DNA of 64,000 bases from Deinandra increscens subsp. villosa (taxonomy: Eukaryota > Streptophyta > Magnoliopsida > Asterales > Asteraceae): assembly GCA_039602395.1 (NCBI GenBank), contig JBCNJP010000009.1:1612001-1676000 (forward strand). Direction: 5' to 3'. The translations under genes and the position numbers were made by a program. The notes under the pieces are model-generated. The model did no database searches, was not told where the DNA came from, and saw only the letters and a list, made by a program, of their open reading frames with translations. Of the stretch, positions 34,464 to 45,206 are shown one piece after another. Numbering within the stretch: position 1 is the stretch's first letter; each line of letters opens with the position of its first letter.

Positions 34464-35021
34464 TCATATAGTGTTGCTATCCCCAACACTCTCGTCATCA
34501 GATATCTCGATGACCTCTTTAACATCACTCCAAAGAGTTAAGCGATGTAGTCCTCCTACAACAGTTCCTACCGCATGGAACTTAACCGAATTCTGATGAC
34601 GAAACATTCTCCACGAATTCGTTGATGCAAATAATATCGAGTAACCATCGATATTCAACTTGCTCACAGAGATAACATTCTTCTTGATACTAGGCACATG
34701 GAAAACATCTTCCAAGGTAAGGGTACATCCTGTAGACACTTTTAATTCTACAGTCCCGATCCCAATTGCCTTGTGTTTAGTGCCATCTAGCATCATTATG
34801 CGATTTTTGACAGCACGATATTCCTTAAAGGAATAACGACTAGAGCATGCATGAATTGTTGCTCCAGACATTATGAACCACCCTCGGCAGGCAATCACTC
34901 GAGTCATTCCTGACATTGAAGGAGTGAATCCTAAGATATTTCCGTGAGTCCTATCTTGAGGTACTCCCTCAGTGGCACTCCACGTACTTATCTCTTCATG
35001 TCCTCGTTTCATTTTGAACAA
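34464..35021 (-). CDS. Copia protease-region ORF with lost active-site Asp (185 aa)
   Basis: This is the only long intact frame in the element. It reads RGWFIMSGATIHACSSRYSF, then AIGIGTVELKVSTGCTLTLE, then DVFHVPSIKKNVISVSKLNI, the order seen at the copia protease and pre-integrase border. The protease active site should be D-(S/T)-G-A; here it is M-S-G-A, so it cannot be a working aspartic protease. The ORF ends in an acidic tail (ISDDESVGDSNTI) instead of running into integrase. The start is preceded by TTTGAGCAG, a possible splice acceptor from the leader. It may be a residue of gag-pol or a retained accessory protein; its function is unknown. Confidence 0.6.
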   Translation of the reverse strand: MFKMKRGHEEISTWSATEGVPQDRTHGNILGFTPSMSGMTRVIACRGWFIMSGATIHACSSRYSFKEYRAVKNRIMMLDGTKHKAIGIGTVELKVSTGCTLTLEDVFHVPSIKKNVISVSKLNIDGYSILFASTNSWRMFRHQNSVKFHAVGTVVGGLHRLTLWSDVKEVIEISDDESVGDSNTI

Positions 35022-35288
35022 ATCTGCTCAAAGAAACAACACCAAGTTGTTATACATCTATATTTTATATAGATATACTTTAACTAAATAAATTTGAAAA
35101 CAACACCAAGTTGTTTTTCTCAATTGCTATTTATCACAAGATTAGCAATGAGATTCAACGAAATTTAACACCTTGTTAAATTCTTGTGATGACCCGTTAC
35201 AAGGGTTGTAAACATAATAGAGCAAAAACCCTTTTATTAATAAATAATAATAAAATATTAAATTAACAATGGTCATCACCATCACATT

Positions 35289-35363
35289 AAGACACGTTCT
35301 TAATTACATCATCAAGACACGTTCTTAATTACATCATCAAGACACGTTCTTAATTATATCATC
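35289..35363. repeat. 25-bp tandem repeat, three copies
   Basis: Three copies of AAGACACGTTCTTAATTACA plus TCATC, with one substitution in the third. It lies in the untranslated leader of the copia-type element. Confidence 0.9.
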
Positions 35364-35667
35364 AACACATGGTTTAATTACAATCTTTACATAAAGTTCG
35401 GTTTTTAAAACTTCGTCATTTATAGCACTCATGTTGGACAATAATCTTTATAAATCATTTATACGTTCGGTATAAATTGTCCAGATTCAAAACCCACGTT
35501 CGAGCCACGAACGAACAAAATTGGAGATTAAAACATTTTAAACAAATTGTACACAATATGTGAATTTAAAACCATTCTCCAATAACATTCATAAAACGTT
35601 TTTATACCACAATAGTATAAATCAAGAAATCAGAGATTGGTTTACAATCTAAGAATCTGTTTAAGTT

Positions 35668-36491
35668 TGTTGGAATTTATGCGTAAAACGATTATGACAA
35701 TCGTTATACAAACATAAGCATTTCACAAGAATAGAAAATAAATGAAAGTCTAACCGAACCGACGATCAAGATACGGAAGTATGATCACGAACAGCAACTC
35801 TATCAGTCCCTGCAAAACCTGAAGAACACAGAAACAAAACGAAAGGAACCGGGCTTGTGTTTGACACAATTCCCTTAAACAGATTCGACGTCTGTTCCCA
35901 GGGTACACCGGTTCAAAACTGTGTGTACAGCCGGACGAGAATACTTGCCTGAAACGAGACCGGAATGAAGCTGTAGACGGAGATCATCAGCAGCAGCACA
36001 GCGTTGGAATGTAATTTTTCTGTGTATTCTTTCTGCCCACAACTCGTGTTCTTATACACGTAAACTGGGCATACGAAGTGAACATCATTAACCAGTAATG
36101 AATGATCGATTTATGTCCATTAATCCGTAATGAATGATCAGGTTTGGAAAGCCAAAAGTCATTTCTAGAATCATCTTAAAAATGGTTCGAAAATTAACAA
36201 AAACGTGTCGTCCACGGACACATGTTTCGGAGCTGCATTCGTGTCCGCAGGTCGCGCGGGCACGAGTTCAGAATTTCGACCCGATTAGCCATTTTTTGCA
36301 CCCCCCCCTGCGCGAGGGTATGAGCTAGAGTAAAACATGACACAAGTGATATCTAGAGCTTTGAGGTTTATCCTTATAAACCAATTCACCTTTTGTTCCC
36401 ACTCCAATGTGGGATAGCTCACATCACATTTTCCAAACTTGAACAAACATTCTTTTGAGATAAACATCTCATTCACACACATTTTCCAACA
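35668..36491 (-). repeat. 5' LTR of the young copia-type element
   Basis: Same 824-bp sequence as 30216-31039; no difference was found on reading both through. The interior after it starts AACTTAAACAGATTC, which is not the usual TGGTATCAGAGC primer site. Confidence 0.93.
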
Positions 36492-36496
36492 TAATT

Positions 36497-37155
36497 TCCT
36501 TTACTCTAACAAAAGTGTGTGCTTGCAAAGAAGCCATTTTACCACATAAGTTATTGATTCTTTCACTTGTAGATTTTATTTGATTTTAGGGTTGCTAATC
36601 AGGTATTAAAATGAAAATAGAGTTTTCATTTTAAGGTGGAGAAAAACAAAAAAATACAAAAACATTGAAAAAAGAGAAATCAATCCGACATAATTGAGAA
36701 ATGATGGTACATTAGCTTAGTGTCTGTCTCATGGATAAACTAGATGAAAAGGCCATAAATTGCTTGATGTGCTAGGTAGGCTCTGCAATCAGAAAGTATA
36801 CGAACGTGATATACAATAAATTATATGATGCTTGACCTAGTAACATCTTGATGCGTATTTCAAGATATACAAAAGAAAATATATGTGAAAAAGAAAATGA
36901 GAAGTCACTATGTATACATGTGTTCATTTTGCAAAGATTTAAACTTGTTTGATTTTCTTTATTTTCTCAAATGATCGGACTATCTCTGCGTATACGGGAG
37001 TATCGACCTGATAGTTGTTCATTTAAGGTTCTGCTTTATTTTCATTGGTGCTTCGTATAATTCATCAGACTTTTTATGCGTGTCCACAAGACCGACCTGA
37101 TTGTTTTTGAATTACACAATTTCAACTTGCTTTTATTTTTTTATTTTGTCAAATC
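36497..37155. other. Non-genic; probable older copia remnant
   Basis: No ORF. It continues at 43703 once the element at 37161-43697 is removed, and leads to the polypurine tract and LTR at 44597. It is therefore probably the 3' untranslated part of that older plus-strand element. Confidence 0.4.
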
Positions 37156-38719
37156 CGATGTGTAGAAACCGGGGTCGGTGAGCCAAGCCAAACCCCGATG
37201 GCACAGCGGAAGCGGATCGGTGACTTTGTGAGCTTCGTCTTTGTAGAACAAATATGAACACCAAGAAGAACATAATGAACCAGATCTTCAACAATGGTGT
37301 TGTGAGATGTGATGATGATGATGAGGATAAAATAGAAGTAGTGATAAACGAGATAATATAGAAATAATCATTGATGAAGTTGAACGATTACAAGTTTACC
37401 TACACCACTCATGCTATAGGTTCATGAACAAGAGTTCATGAACCCACACAACTTCAAAGTATCATGTCTAAGCTCTCTCACTCATGCATACATTCATACT
37501 TAGTCTTTCACATGAGAAAGACTATATATACTAACCTAACAATGGCAAACTAGTAAATAACCAACAACTAGTAACTAGTGACAAATACATAATGTTACAA
37601 TAAATGATAAAGTCACTTTGCCATGTCTTCGGTTAAAGAGAGTCTCGAGTCATGAACTTCACCGTGTTGTGCGAACGGTCAAACGGTAAGTGGTACGTTG
37701 AGTTTCATCTAACCAAATCTCGAACTCGTCGAACTCGGGAATTCCCAACAATCTCCCCCTATTTGGTTGATGAACAAGCGGATAAACAACTCAACTCTTG
37801 TGACAATCGGTTCTCTTGTATTCTTGCAACTTGACTTCAAGAAAATCTTCATACGGTTTCAAGTCTTTCATTTAACCATTCTCCTTTGTGAAGCTCCCCC
37901 TAAGATAAAGAATTGTTCTTCTTCTAGCCCCAAAGCAATAAAAAGGCCCGTTAGGGTGTTTACCACAAATAACATGCACACTATGTTTAAGGATGCCAGC
38001 ATCATCCTAAGTGTAGTTAAAGGTAAACAAGATAAATGATCAAAGAAAAATTAGAGAATTAATCCCATAATTCAACCGTTTTGAAAATACTTGCCAAGAA
38101 TACCAAACCGATGCATCACCCAAAGATAGTACCACTTTAAATAAATTACCTCAACAAGTCACAAGCTCTAACTTTGCCTTTGTTTTTACCATAACAACGA
38201 TGGCTCAAGGACTCTTCAAAAATTAGAACTTAATCCAACTTTCGCAAACAAATATCTTCAATGTAGAAAAACTTTCAAACTAGCATATTTTCTTCAATTT
38301 TGAACCGGTTTCTAAACACGTCTGCTTATAACGAAGCAAGTATCAAAAAGAAAATTAAGTTTGATTCTACAAGTGTACCTTGGTTGTACACCAATTTGTT
38401 GCGAAGGATTTAACGGCTTACACCCCGTTGACTTGTAGTAATTTCATTCAATTTAACAGTAGCTCACTGTTAATTTTCTGCTCAATTCTGCCCATAAACC
38501 TGATCTGGCCCAAGTGAATTTAAATAAAACAGCAGGCCCAATTCGAATTAATGTATAATAACTCAGCAGCCCAGTAGCGAATACTCAGCCCAATTCGATT
38601 TCCATTCAGCTGTCATATAATAAAAGGGTATTCTCTTTTGTGCCCTACAGAAAACACAGAGAGAAGCAGCAGCTAGCGCGGTTCGAGCATCAACACCAAC
38701 CTGATTGTGGTTCGAATAG

Positions 38720-39420
38720 CAGAGTTCCGGACTAAGTTGATTCGGAGCAAAGGAGTTCCTCCGGAAGTATTTCGGTTACTCCGGAACAATTTCAAGTTAC
38801 TTCGGAATATAGTTCGAGCTCCTTCGGAAGATCAACAGGTTACTCCGGAACTGGGAAGTTACTCCGGAGCCTTCGAGTTCAGCAGAAACGGTTCCCTCGG
38901 AGATTTTGAGTTCCTCCGGAACTTTTTAGGTTGCTGCGGAACTAGCTTACTTGGAGCGGAGGAGTTCCCTCGGAACAGACTTGCCTCTGAACGGCGACCC
39001 GAGAGTTCCTCCGGAACATTTCTTTGTAATTTCATCAGGTTAGTCGGAACAAAATGGTTCCTTCGGAGTGAACATGTTACTCCGGAACTTTTGTTTACTC
39101 CGGAACTTTTCCGGCGAGCAGATTCGCGACCAAGGGGTTCCTCTGGAACATTTGCAGGTTAGTTCGGAAGTTTGATTCTTCTCAAAAGTTCCCTCGGAAC
39201 TTTTCTAGGTTACCCCGGAACAAGATTTCACTTCTGAATACGTTTTTCCGGTGATGGTTTTGCCGGAACAAAAACGTATATTCCGGTGATGGGTCCTCTC
39301 GGACTTGCGAGTTCTGCCGGGACGATAGTTATCTTGGAAACAAGTTGATCTGTAAACAGGTGTGTTCTTCCGGTAGGGACGGTTCTTTCGGAAGTTCACA
39401 GCGATCAAACTTTAGCCGTA
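38720..39420. repeat. Degenerate TCCGGAAC array inside the LTR element
   Basis: About 25-30 variants of GTTNCTCCGGAAC (for example GTTACTCCGGAAC, GTTCCTCCGGAAC, GTTCCCTCGGAAC, GTTGCTGCGGAAC) occur at irregular 15-40-base spacing. The core TTCCGGAA is palindromic. The array creates an apparent 151-codon frame (38707-39162) that I regard as a by-product. A plus-strand TATA-like TCATATAATAAAAGG lies upstream (38614-38628). Confidence 0.85.
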
Positions 39421-40317
39421 ACTGTTTTCTTTGTCAGAGAAAAAGCATGCAACCTATATCCATAACATGTCGACGACCCAGCCATGTAAACCCATACGAC
39501 GTTAACCCGTAAACAATCTCGAACAGCGACCGAACATCGATAACCCGGATTACAACCAATGTGATATAACCCATTTTCTCTCAAAAATAAGAACCGTAAA
39601 AACCGATAAAACGAGCTGCAGTCTCGTGACTTTTAATCCTTCATCACTTGTTAATAAAAATTAACATAAACACTTAACAATAATCAAAAAAAAAAAATCT
39701 GCCAAATTGATTAAAGAGGTTGAGTGTTTGGTGATGAGAGAGAAAAGTAGGGTGGTTGACAAAAGATGAAATAGGGTAGCAACTTTAACCAAAGTCAGTA
39801 AAGTGGTATGGCTACAACATTTTTCACTATTCCACCTATGGGTTTTAATTTTGTTTTCCAATTAAATCAATCAAATAAATGACTAATCTAGCAATCTTCA
39901 AGCATGAAGATCTGGGAAAACATGAACTTGGGATGAGTTTGAAGAAACTCAAGAACTCATATTTTATATGTGTGACAATTTCAACACAAAACCCAAAGTT
40001 CAAAAATAAAAACATCTCTATTTGTTACAAAAACAAGCACGATAACACAAAGTTTGAAGAAACCAACCAAATTGTTGCGTTTTCTTCGACCATGGCTCTG
40101 ATGCCAATTGTAGAAACCGGGGTCGGTGAGCCAAGCCAAACCCCGATGGCACAGCGGAAGCGGATCGGTGACTTTGTGAGCTTCGTCTTTGTAGAACAAA
40201 TGTGAACACCAAGAAGAACATAATGAACCGGATCTTCAACAATGGTGTTGTGAGATGTGATGATGATGATGAGGATAAAATAGAAGTAGTGATAAACGAG
40301 ATAATGTAGAAATAATC

Positions 40318-43309
40318 TGTCACACCCCCAAAAATCCCACGCGCGATAACGCGCTGCAGAGAGCGTGACAAACCAGGATCGTCGTCCATTAGTTACACCA
40401 AACGACCAGTAATTAATAAAAAGGTTGTATATTTCATTAAAATATAAATACAGAGTTTTACAAAGGCGGAAGCGTAAATGCAATGAAAGTATTAATGTAA
40501 AAACACCATCACCCAAGGTGACGTGGCTTGTTCAAAGACAATAAAAGGGTTTTCAAATACTCATGCATGCGTACTCGTGATACTCGAACATCCGCAACCT
40601 GAGAAATAACATGCTAAAAAGTGTCAACACAAAGGTTGGTGAGTTCACAGGTTTAATCAGTTCATCAGTTGAATGTAAATCGACTGTTCAACAACAGTCC
40701 CAGTTCAGTGTAAATCAACTGTTCATCGACAGTTCAAGTTCAGTTTAAAATTGATTGTTCAACAACAATCAAGTTGAGTTTAAGATTGACTATTCAACAA
40801 TAGTCAAGTTGTAAGAGCATAATCACTAATATATATCAAATAGCTAGCTAGGCTATATACATGAAACTTCGCACGTTGATGGTCACCGAAGCTAACAGTT
40901 TTTTTACAGTTTATGCAGTTTGCCTTGTTGTGTTTAGGACGAATATAACACCCGTTCGATATCCAATCGTGCCAGAGCGACTGACCCGGGTGGGGTTTGT
41001 CAGACCCAGTAGTACTACAATATATTTCCCGCTATCGTCATTAATATTAACGGTACCATAGGAAGGACTTTGTTGTATATGTGCTTCAAGTACTTCAAGT
41101 GATATATAAAAGTCCAATTATCTCAGTTGTATAGTTCATGCATGTTAATCTCCCCCAACAGGATTTAAAACAGTAAAATGGGGCCGTGAAACTCACCTTT
41201 GGGTGCACAGCAATTCCAAATAAATAATAACAGCAATTAGCAACTAGCAGGTCTTGTATACTCTACCAAACACCTAACGAGCATATATACATAAGTGTGT
41301 GTTCAAACGAAAAGCCACTAAGTCTAGACCAGCGGTGAAAGACAATTAATGTCAACAACTATATGATGAACGTTCATTAAATCCAAAACGAGTTGAACGT
41401 AGGTACATTATCAAAATCATAACGATTATGAAAGTCGATGAGAAGTATATTATTAAACAAAACTTTTATCCATGAAATCGAATAATATAATATATATATA
41501 TATATATATATAAATGTATATATACATAATCAAATATATAGTTGTATCAATAACGTGTACTCAAATACTCGTATGTTGATATATATTTTCATAAATATAT
41601 AATTCTAACATTTAAAAAGTTTATTTCGCACGATACGGTAAAACGTATTATTCGTGTACATAGAGTTTTATATAAACATTAGGGTTATTAATACGTTCGT
41701 TTTATATTTTCTAATTACGTATATTTATATATTTTCCAAATGTGTATTCTTTTATAAATCTCCGTCAACCAAATATTCTATATAAAAAATCAATTTATAT
41801 TCAATGGGGGTAACGAGCAAGTTAACGACGTCTATGAAAATTTTACGAGTCCAAAATAATGTTAGTAATGATGGGTGGTTGGTTTTATGTCAAGAAAAGT
41901 CCCAAAAAAAGAAAAAAAACTACAATAGAGCAAAACAAGGGGTCACCAGGTTCGAACCTGTGACCTCTTGTTCCTATCATAGTGCTTTAACCACTAGGGC
42001 AGCAGTCGATTTTGGTTTAAATTTCGACCGAAAATATTTTATATATATAACCAGGTGCAAGATGCGAATTTATATAAACAAAAACAGAAAAAAAAAGTTT
42101 TGTGGCGGATGGGAATCGAACTCGGGACCGCAGGGTTAGAAACAAGGGACTTAACCACTGGGACAATATCAGTTTATTGTTTTTGTTTCGTTTGAAAGCT
42201 TATTAACAAGCGGTTCACTGGTCATCTTCTTCTTCCCCACAAGAAAACCCTAGCGTACCCAACATCCATGAAACAAAAAAAATAACAGAACCTACGATGA
42301 TGTCCAGGACTGAAACGAATACAAAAGGGAAGGTTTTAGAGAATACCTTGAGTTGAAATTAACACCGAAACACAACTATGATGACACAGTGACTCGAACC
42401 AACACCCGAATGGACTTCGATCCAACCCGAGTTCTTCCAACGGTTCTTCTCCGGTGATAAGCTCCTGGTGGATACGTGTTAATTCGCAACACCAAAAAGA
42501 TTAGTGGATGTGAAATAGGAACGAATCAGTGGTGTATGTAGGCTATGGTGGTTCGAGCTCGGAGATCGGAGGTGGTGGTCGGATTTCCTTTGTGATTCTT
42601 CACGCCCCCATGATGATGAATATGATGGGATGTTATGGAGCTCCCATTATGTTCAATAATCGGTGGTTGTATTGATTGAGAAGTAACCGACGCGGAAGAG
42701 CATCGATCGCAAATGGCCGGGATTGATGACCGTCTTGAATGTCGTCGGTTTTAAGTGAATTCAATTCACTTTAAATTGTCTTTGTTCAATTGACTAAATT
42801 GTCTTTGTTCAATTGACTGGATAAACCCTCGAGTTTGGAAGATATTCATAATTAACCCCTCTAGTTATGTTTGGTCTATAGTAAACCCCCCAATTTAATA
42901 TTTAGTATTCTAACTTTATAAAATGACATTTACACCAACCGTATTCTTATAATATACCATTTTTAATCAAATATGATACCGAGCATTCTATAAAATATTA
43001 TTTCTATAAAACACCTAGGAAATGTGATGACATATGTTCGGTTCACATAACAAGTTAATTGGAATTATGTAACGTATACCGTCACATACATCACGACATA
43101 AAGTTCACCTAAAATCATAACGTATGATTTACATAAAATCATAGAATATAAAACGTCTAGACTTAAGTGCATGCTCGTATAGTGATTGGTTATATGAAAC
43201 CCTAATTTGTTAAAGTCAACACAGTTAACGAATACATGTTCACACAAAATTTAATACAGTTTATGTTCAGTTAATGCTAAGTAAGGACCTGAAAATGCGG
43301 ATTGTCACA
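40318..43309. mobile_element. Solo LTR, 3.0 kb, gypsy (Tekay-like) style
   Basis: It begins TGTCACACCCCC and ends CGGATTGTCACA (TG...CA), flanked by the 5-bp duplication TAATC (40313-40317 and 43310-43314). The uninterrupted sequence exists in the sister LTR at 37161-37750 (AAATAATCATTGATG), which proves the borders. Very large LTRs with a TGTCACACCC start are typical of chromoviruses of the Tekay type, but the assignment rests on length and termini alone. An AT microsatellite lies at 41490-41511. Confidence 0.85.
41939..42164 (-). other. Two tRNA-like (pol III box) modules in the solo LTR
   Basis: On the minus strand, module 1 (42002-41939) has TAGTGGTTAAAGC then CACAGGTTCGAACCTG; module 2 (42164-42101) has CAGTGGTTAAGTCC then GAGTTCGATTCC. 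These match the A box and B box of tRNA promoters at the right spacing (about 25-35 bases). Neither folds into a whole cloverleaf, so they are tRNA-derived or SINE-like, not tRNA genes. Confidence 0.55.
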
Positions 43310-43702
43310 TAATCATTGATGAAGTTGAACGATTACAAGTTTACCTACACCACTCATGCTATAGGTTCATGAACAAGAGTTCATGAACCCACACAACTTC
43401 AAAGTATCATGTCTAAGCTCTCTCACTCATGCATACATTCATACTTAGTCTTTCACATGAGAAAGACTATATATACTAACCTAACAATGGCAACTACTAG
43501 TAAATAACCAACAACTAGTAACTAGTGACAAATACATAATGTTACAATAAATGATAAAGTCACTTTGCCATGTCTTCGGTTAATGAGAGTCTCGAGTCAT
43601 GAACTTCACCGTGTTGTGCGAACGGTCAAACGGTAAGTGGTACGTTGAGTTTCATCTAACCAAATCTCGAACTCGTCGAACTCGGGAATTCCCAACACGA
43701 TG

Positions 43703-44596
43703 CCTTATATGTTCATCGAAAGATCGACCTTAAGGTAGATGATTTAACGTTCTTATTTCTTTTTGCATAGAATACAGTTGACTATATCATGAATACGATC
43801 ACTATGTTCTAAACCACAAGTGAAACCACAAAGTGTGATATGAAAACATATCTTAGTATGTCTGATAGTGTGGGGTACACTGGTTAAAGCAACTTAATCA
43901 ATACCTTAACATATCCAGATGTTATGAGTATGATTATACCTGAGTTTAAGATTGGACAAATTATATTAGCAATCGACATGACTTATGTGCTGAAGTAATT
44001 GAAATTGAAGTGTAGTTCAACATGTTATGACTAATATGATCCCAAGTCATGATCTTTCTCGTAAAAGACAAAAATAAAGTGTAATTCAATATTCCAATTC
44101 TGTTTTATTTTTATATTTTATATCTGAAAAATCCAAACAGATTTTAGGTGTGTTTTAGCATAAACTTAGAAAAATCAAAAAATATTTTTGGTGAGTTTTG
44201 ATATAAAGTTTCAAAAAAAAAACCAAAAAGATGTTGTTTCTTATTTGCTTTCGACCAATCGATATGTAATACGAAATCATATTTTCAAAACTATGTCTTA
44301 GATTCTCAAAGAGAAGTTTTGCGTCAAAATTAAATTATTTTGATAAAACAAAATGGAAAAATCGTACTTTTGTCTTCTAAAGTTGCAGGTTATCATCTAA
44401 AGACAATAGCATGGTGAAAGGGAGAGATTGAAGTATCTTTTACAAGTGGATCTTGAAGTTCAAAGATTGTTTTTTAATCCAGCCATGTAAGTTCTACTAA
44501 CAAGAAATTTCAAGTTGAAGATCTGCTGTAATAATGTTGAGGATTTAAAACTAGAGATTTAGTTAGAATAGATACATCATACGTTAAGGGGGAGTC
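43703..44596 (+). other. Older copia remnant ending in a polypurine tract
   Basis: No ORF. It ends TTAAGGGGGAGTC (44584-44596), a polypurine tract directly before the LTR at 44597, so it is the 3' untranslated region of a plus-strand element. Confidence 0.5.
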
Positions 44597-44957
44597 TGTT
44601 AGAGCATAATCCTATGCTAGATTGTGTCTCGTGTGTTGTATCAGAAGTGAGCTTTATGTAGAGTCTAGGTGTCAACTTACCAAGGGCCGAACCATTGGTT
44701 AGTTGTCAGCGAACCAATGGTTAGCTGGTTGGTTCGCTGGTTAGTGACTTACTATAATTATGTTGGCTTAGTTTAGTTGCTCAGAACTTCCAGAACTGAG
44801 AGATTGAGTCTGTGTGTTTATGTGTGTTTTAGAGAGAGAACCAGAGAGCTTTCATATTGTAATCTTGTGTGATTCAATAACAAAGCTTATTTAACTTCAA
44901 TTCTTTGTCACCATATCTGATCATCAACCAAAGATAAGATCCTCCCAGGCTCTTACA
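44597..44957 (+). mobile_element. LTR shared by two partial copia elements
   Basis: TGTTAGAG...CTCTTACA, 361 bp. A polypurine tract lies immediately left and a primer-site-like TGGAATCAGAGC (44960-44971) immediately right. The LTR therefore acts as 3' LTR for the left interior and 5' LTR for the right one, as in tandem elements formed by unequal recombination. A tandem GAACCAATGGTTAG motif occurs near 44690-44740. Confidence 0.72.
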
Positions 44958-45041
44958 AGTGGAATCAGAGCAAATCCAGGTTATTATACTAGTCTGGAAT
45001 TGATCAAATTCAAAAAATCTAGTGAGAGAAAGTGGGTAACA

Positions 45042-45206
45042 ATGGCGAGCGATGTGGAATTAGTTAAACCCGTGTTAGGAATAAGAGATTCCACAGGGGG
45101 TGTTTGTGAAGGATCAACGAGGGGGTCCAACTCATTTATGGTACCGAAAGTAAGATCAGGGGGAGATAGTGACAAAGAAGAATCATACATGATTTGTGAA
45201 AAGTGA
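45042..45206 (+). pseudogene. Truncated retroelement gag start
   Basis: It begins 71 bases after the primer site with an ATG (MASDVELVKPVLGIRDSTGG) and stops after 54 codons. Its position fits the first codons of gag; the sequence itself shows no diagnostic zinc knuckle. Confidence 0.45.

Larger units (their letters stand above)
30216..36491 (-). mobile_element. Complete, very young, non-autonomous copia-type LTR retrotransposon
   Basis: Two 824-bp LTRs (3' LTR 30216-31039, 5' LTR 35668-36491) appear identical base for base by eye and are flanked by the 5-bp duplication TAATT (30211-30215 and 36492-36496). A polypurine tract ATGTGGGGGAT (31050-31040, minus) adjoins the 3' LTR. The 4.6-kb interior holds only a damaged copia RT/RNase H end and a protease-region ORF; gag, integrase and most of RT are absent. 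It must have been mobilised in trans by an intact relative. Confidence 0.93.
37161..43697 (-). mobile_element. Non-coding LTR retrotransposon (LARD-like) with a split 5' LTR
   Basis: The 3' LTR is 37161-37750 (590 bp); the 5' LTR is 40109-43697, interrupted by a solo LTR at 40318-43309. Both LTRs start TGTAGAAACCGGGG and end GAATTCCCAACA. The target duplication CGATG flanks the whole element (37156-37160 and 43698-43702). On the minus strand a polypurine tract AAATAGGGGGAGAT precedes the 3' LTR, and TTGGCATCAGAGCC (40107-40094), a Met-tRNA-like primer site, follows the 5' LTR. The 2.36-kb interior has no gag or pol. The two LTRs differ at roughly half a dozen sites, so the element is older than the one at 30.2 kb but still young. 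Confidence 0.92.

Noticed and set aside
35281..35365. CRISPR-like repeat array
   Set aside because: Three contiguous 25-bp tandem units without spacers, in a plant retroelement leader.
38707..39162. 151-codon open frame with repeated TPEL/SRN/GSSG words
   Set aside because: It is generated by the degenerate TCCGGAAC array; no protein family resemblance and no context for expression.
41939..42164. tRNA genes on the minus strand
   Set aside because: A- and B-box-like parts are present but acceptor and anticodon stems do not form a full cloverleaf.
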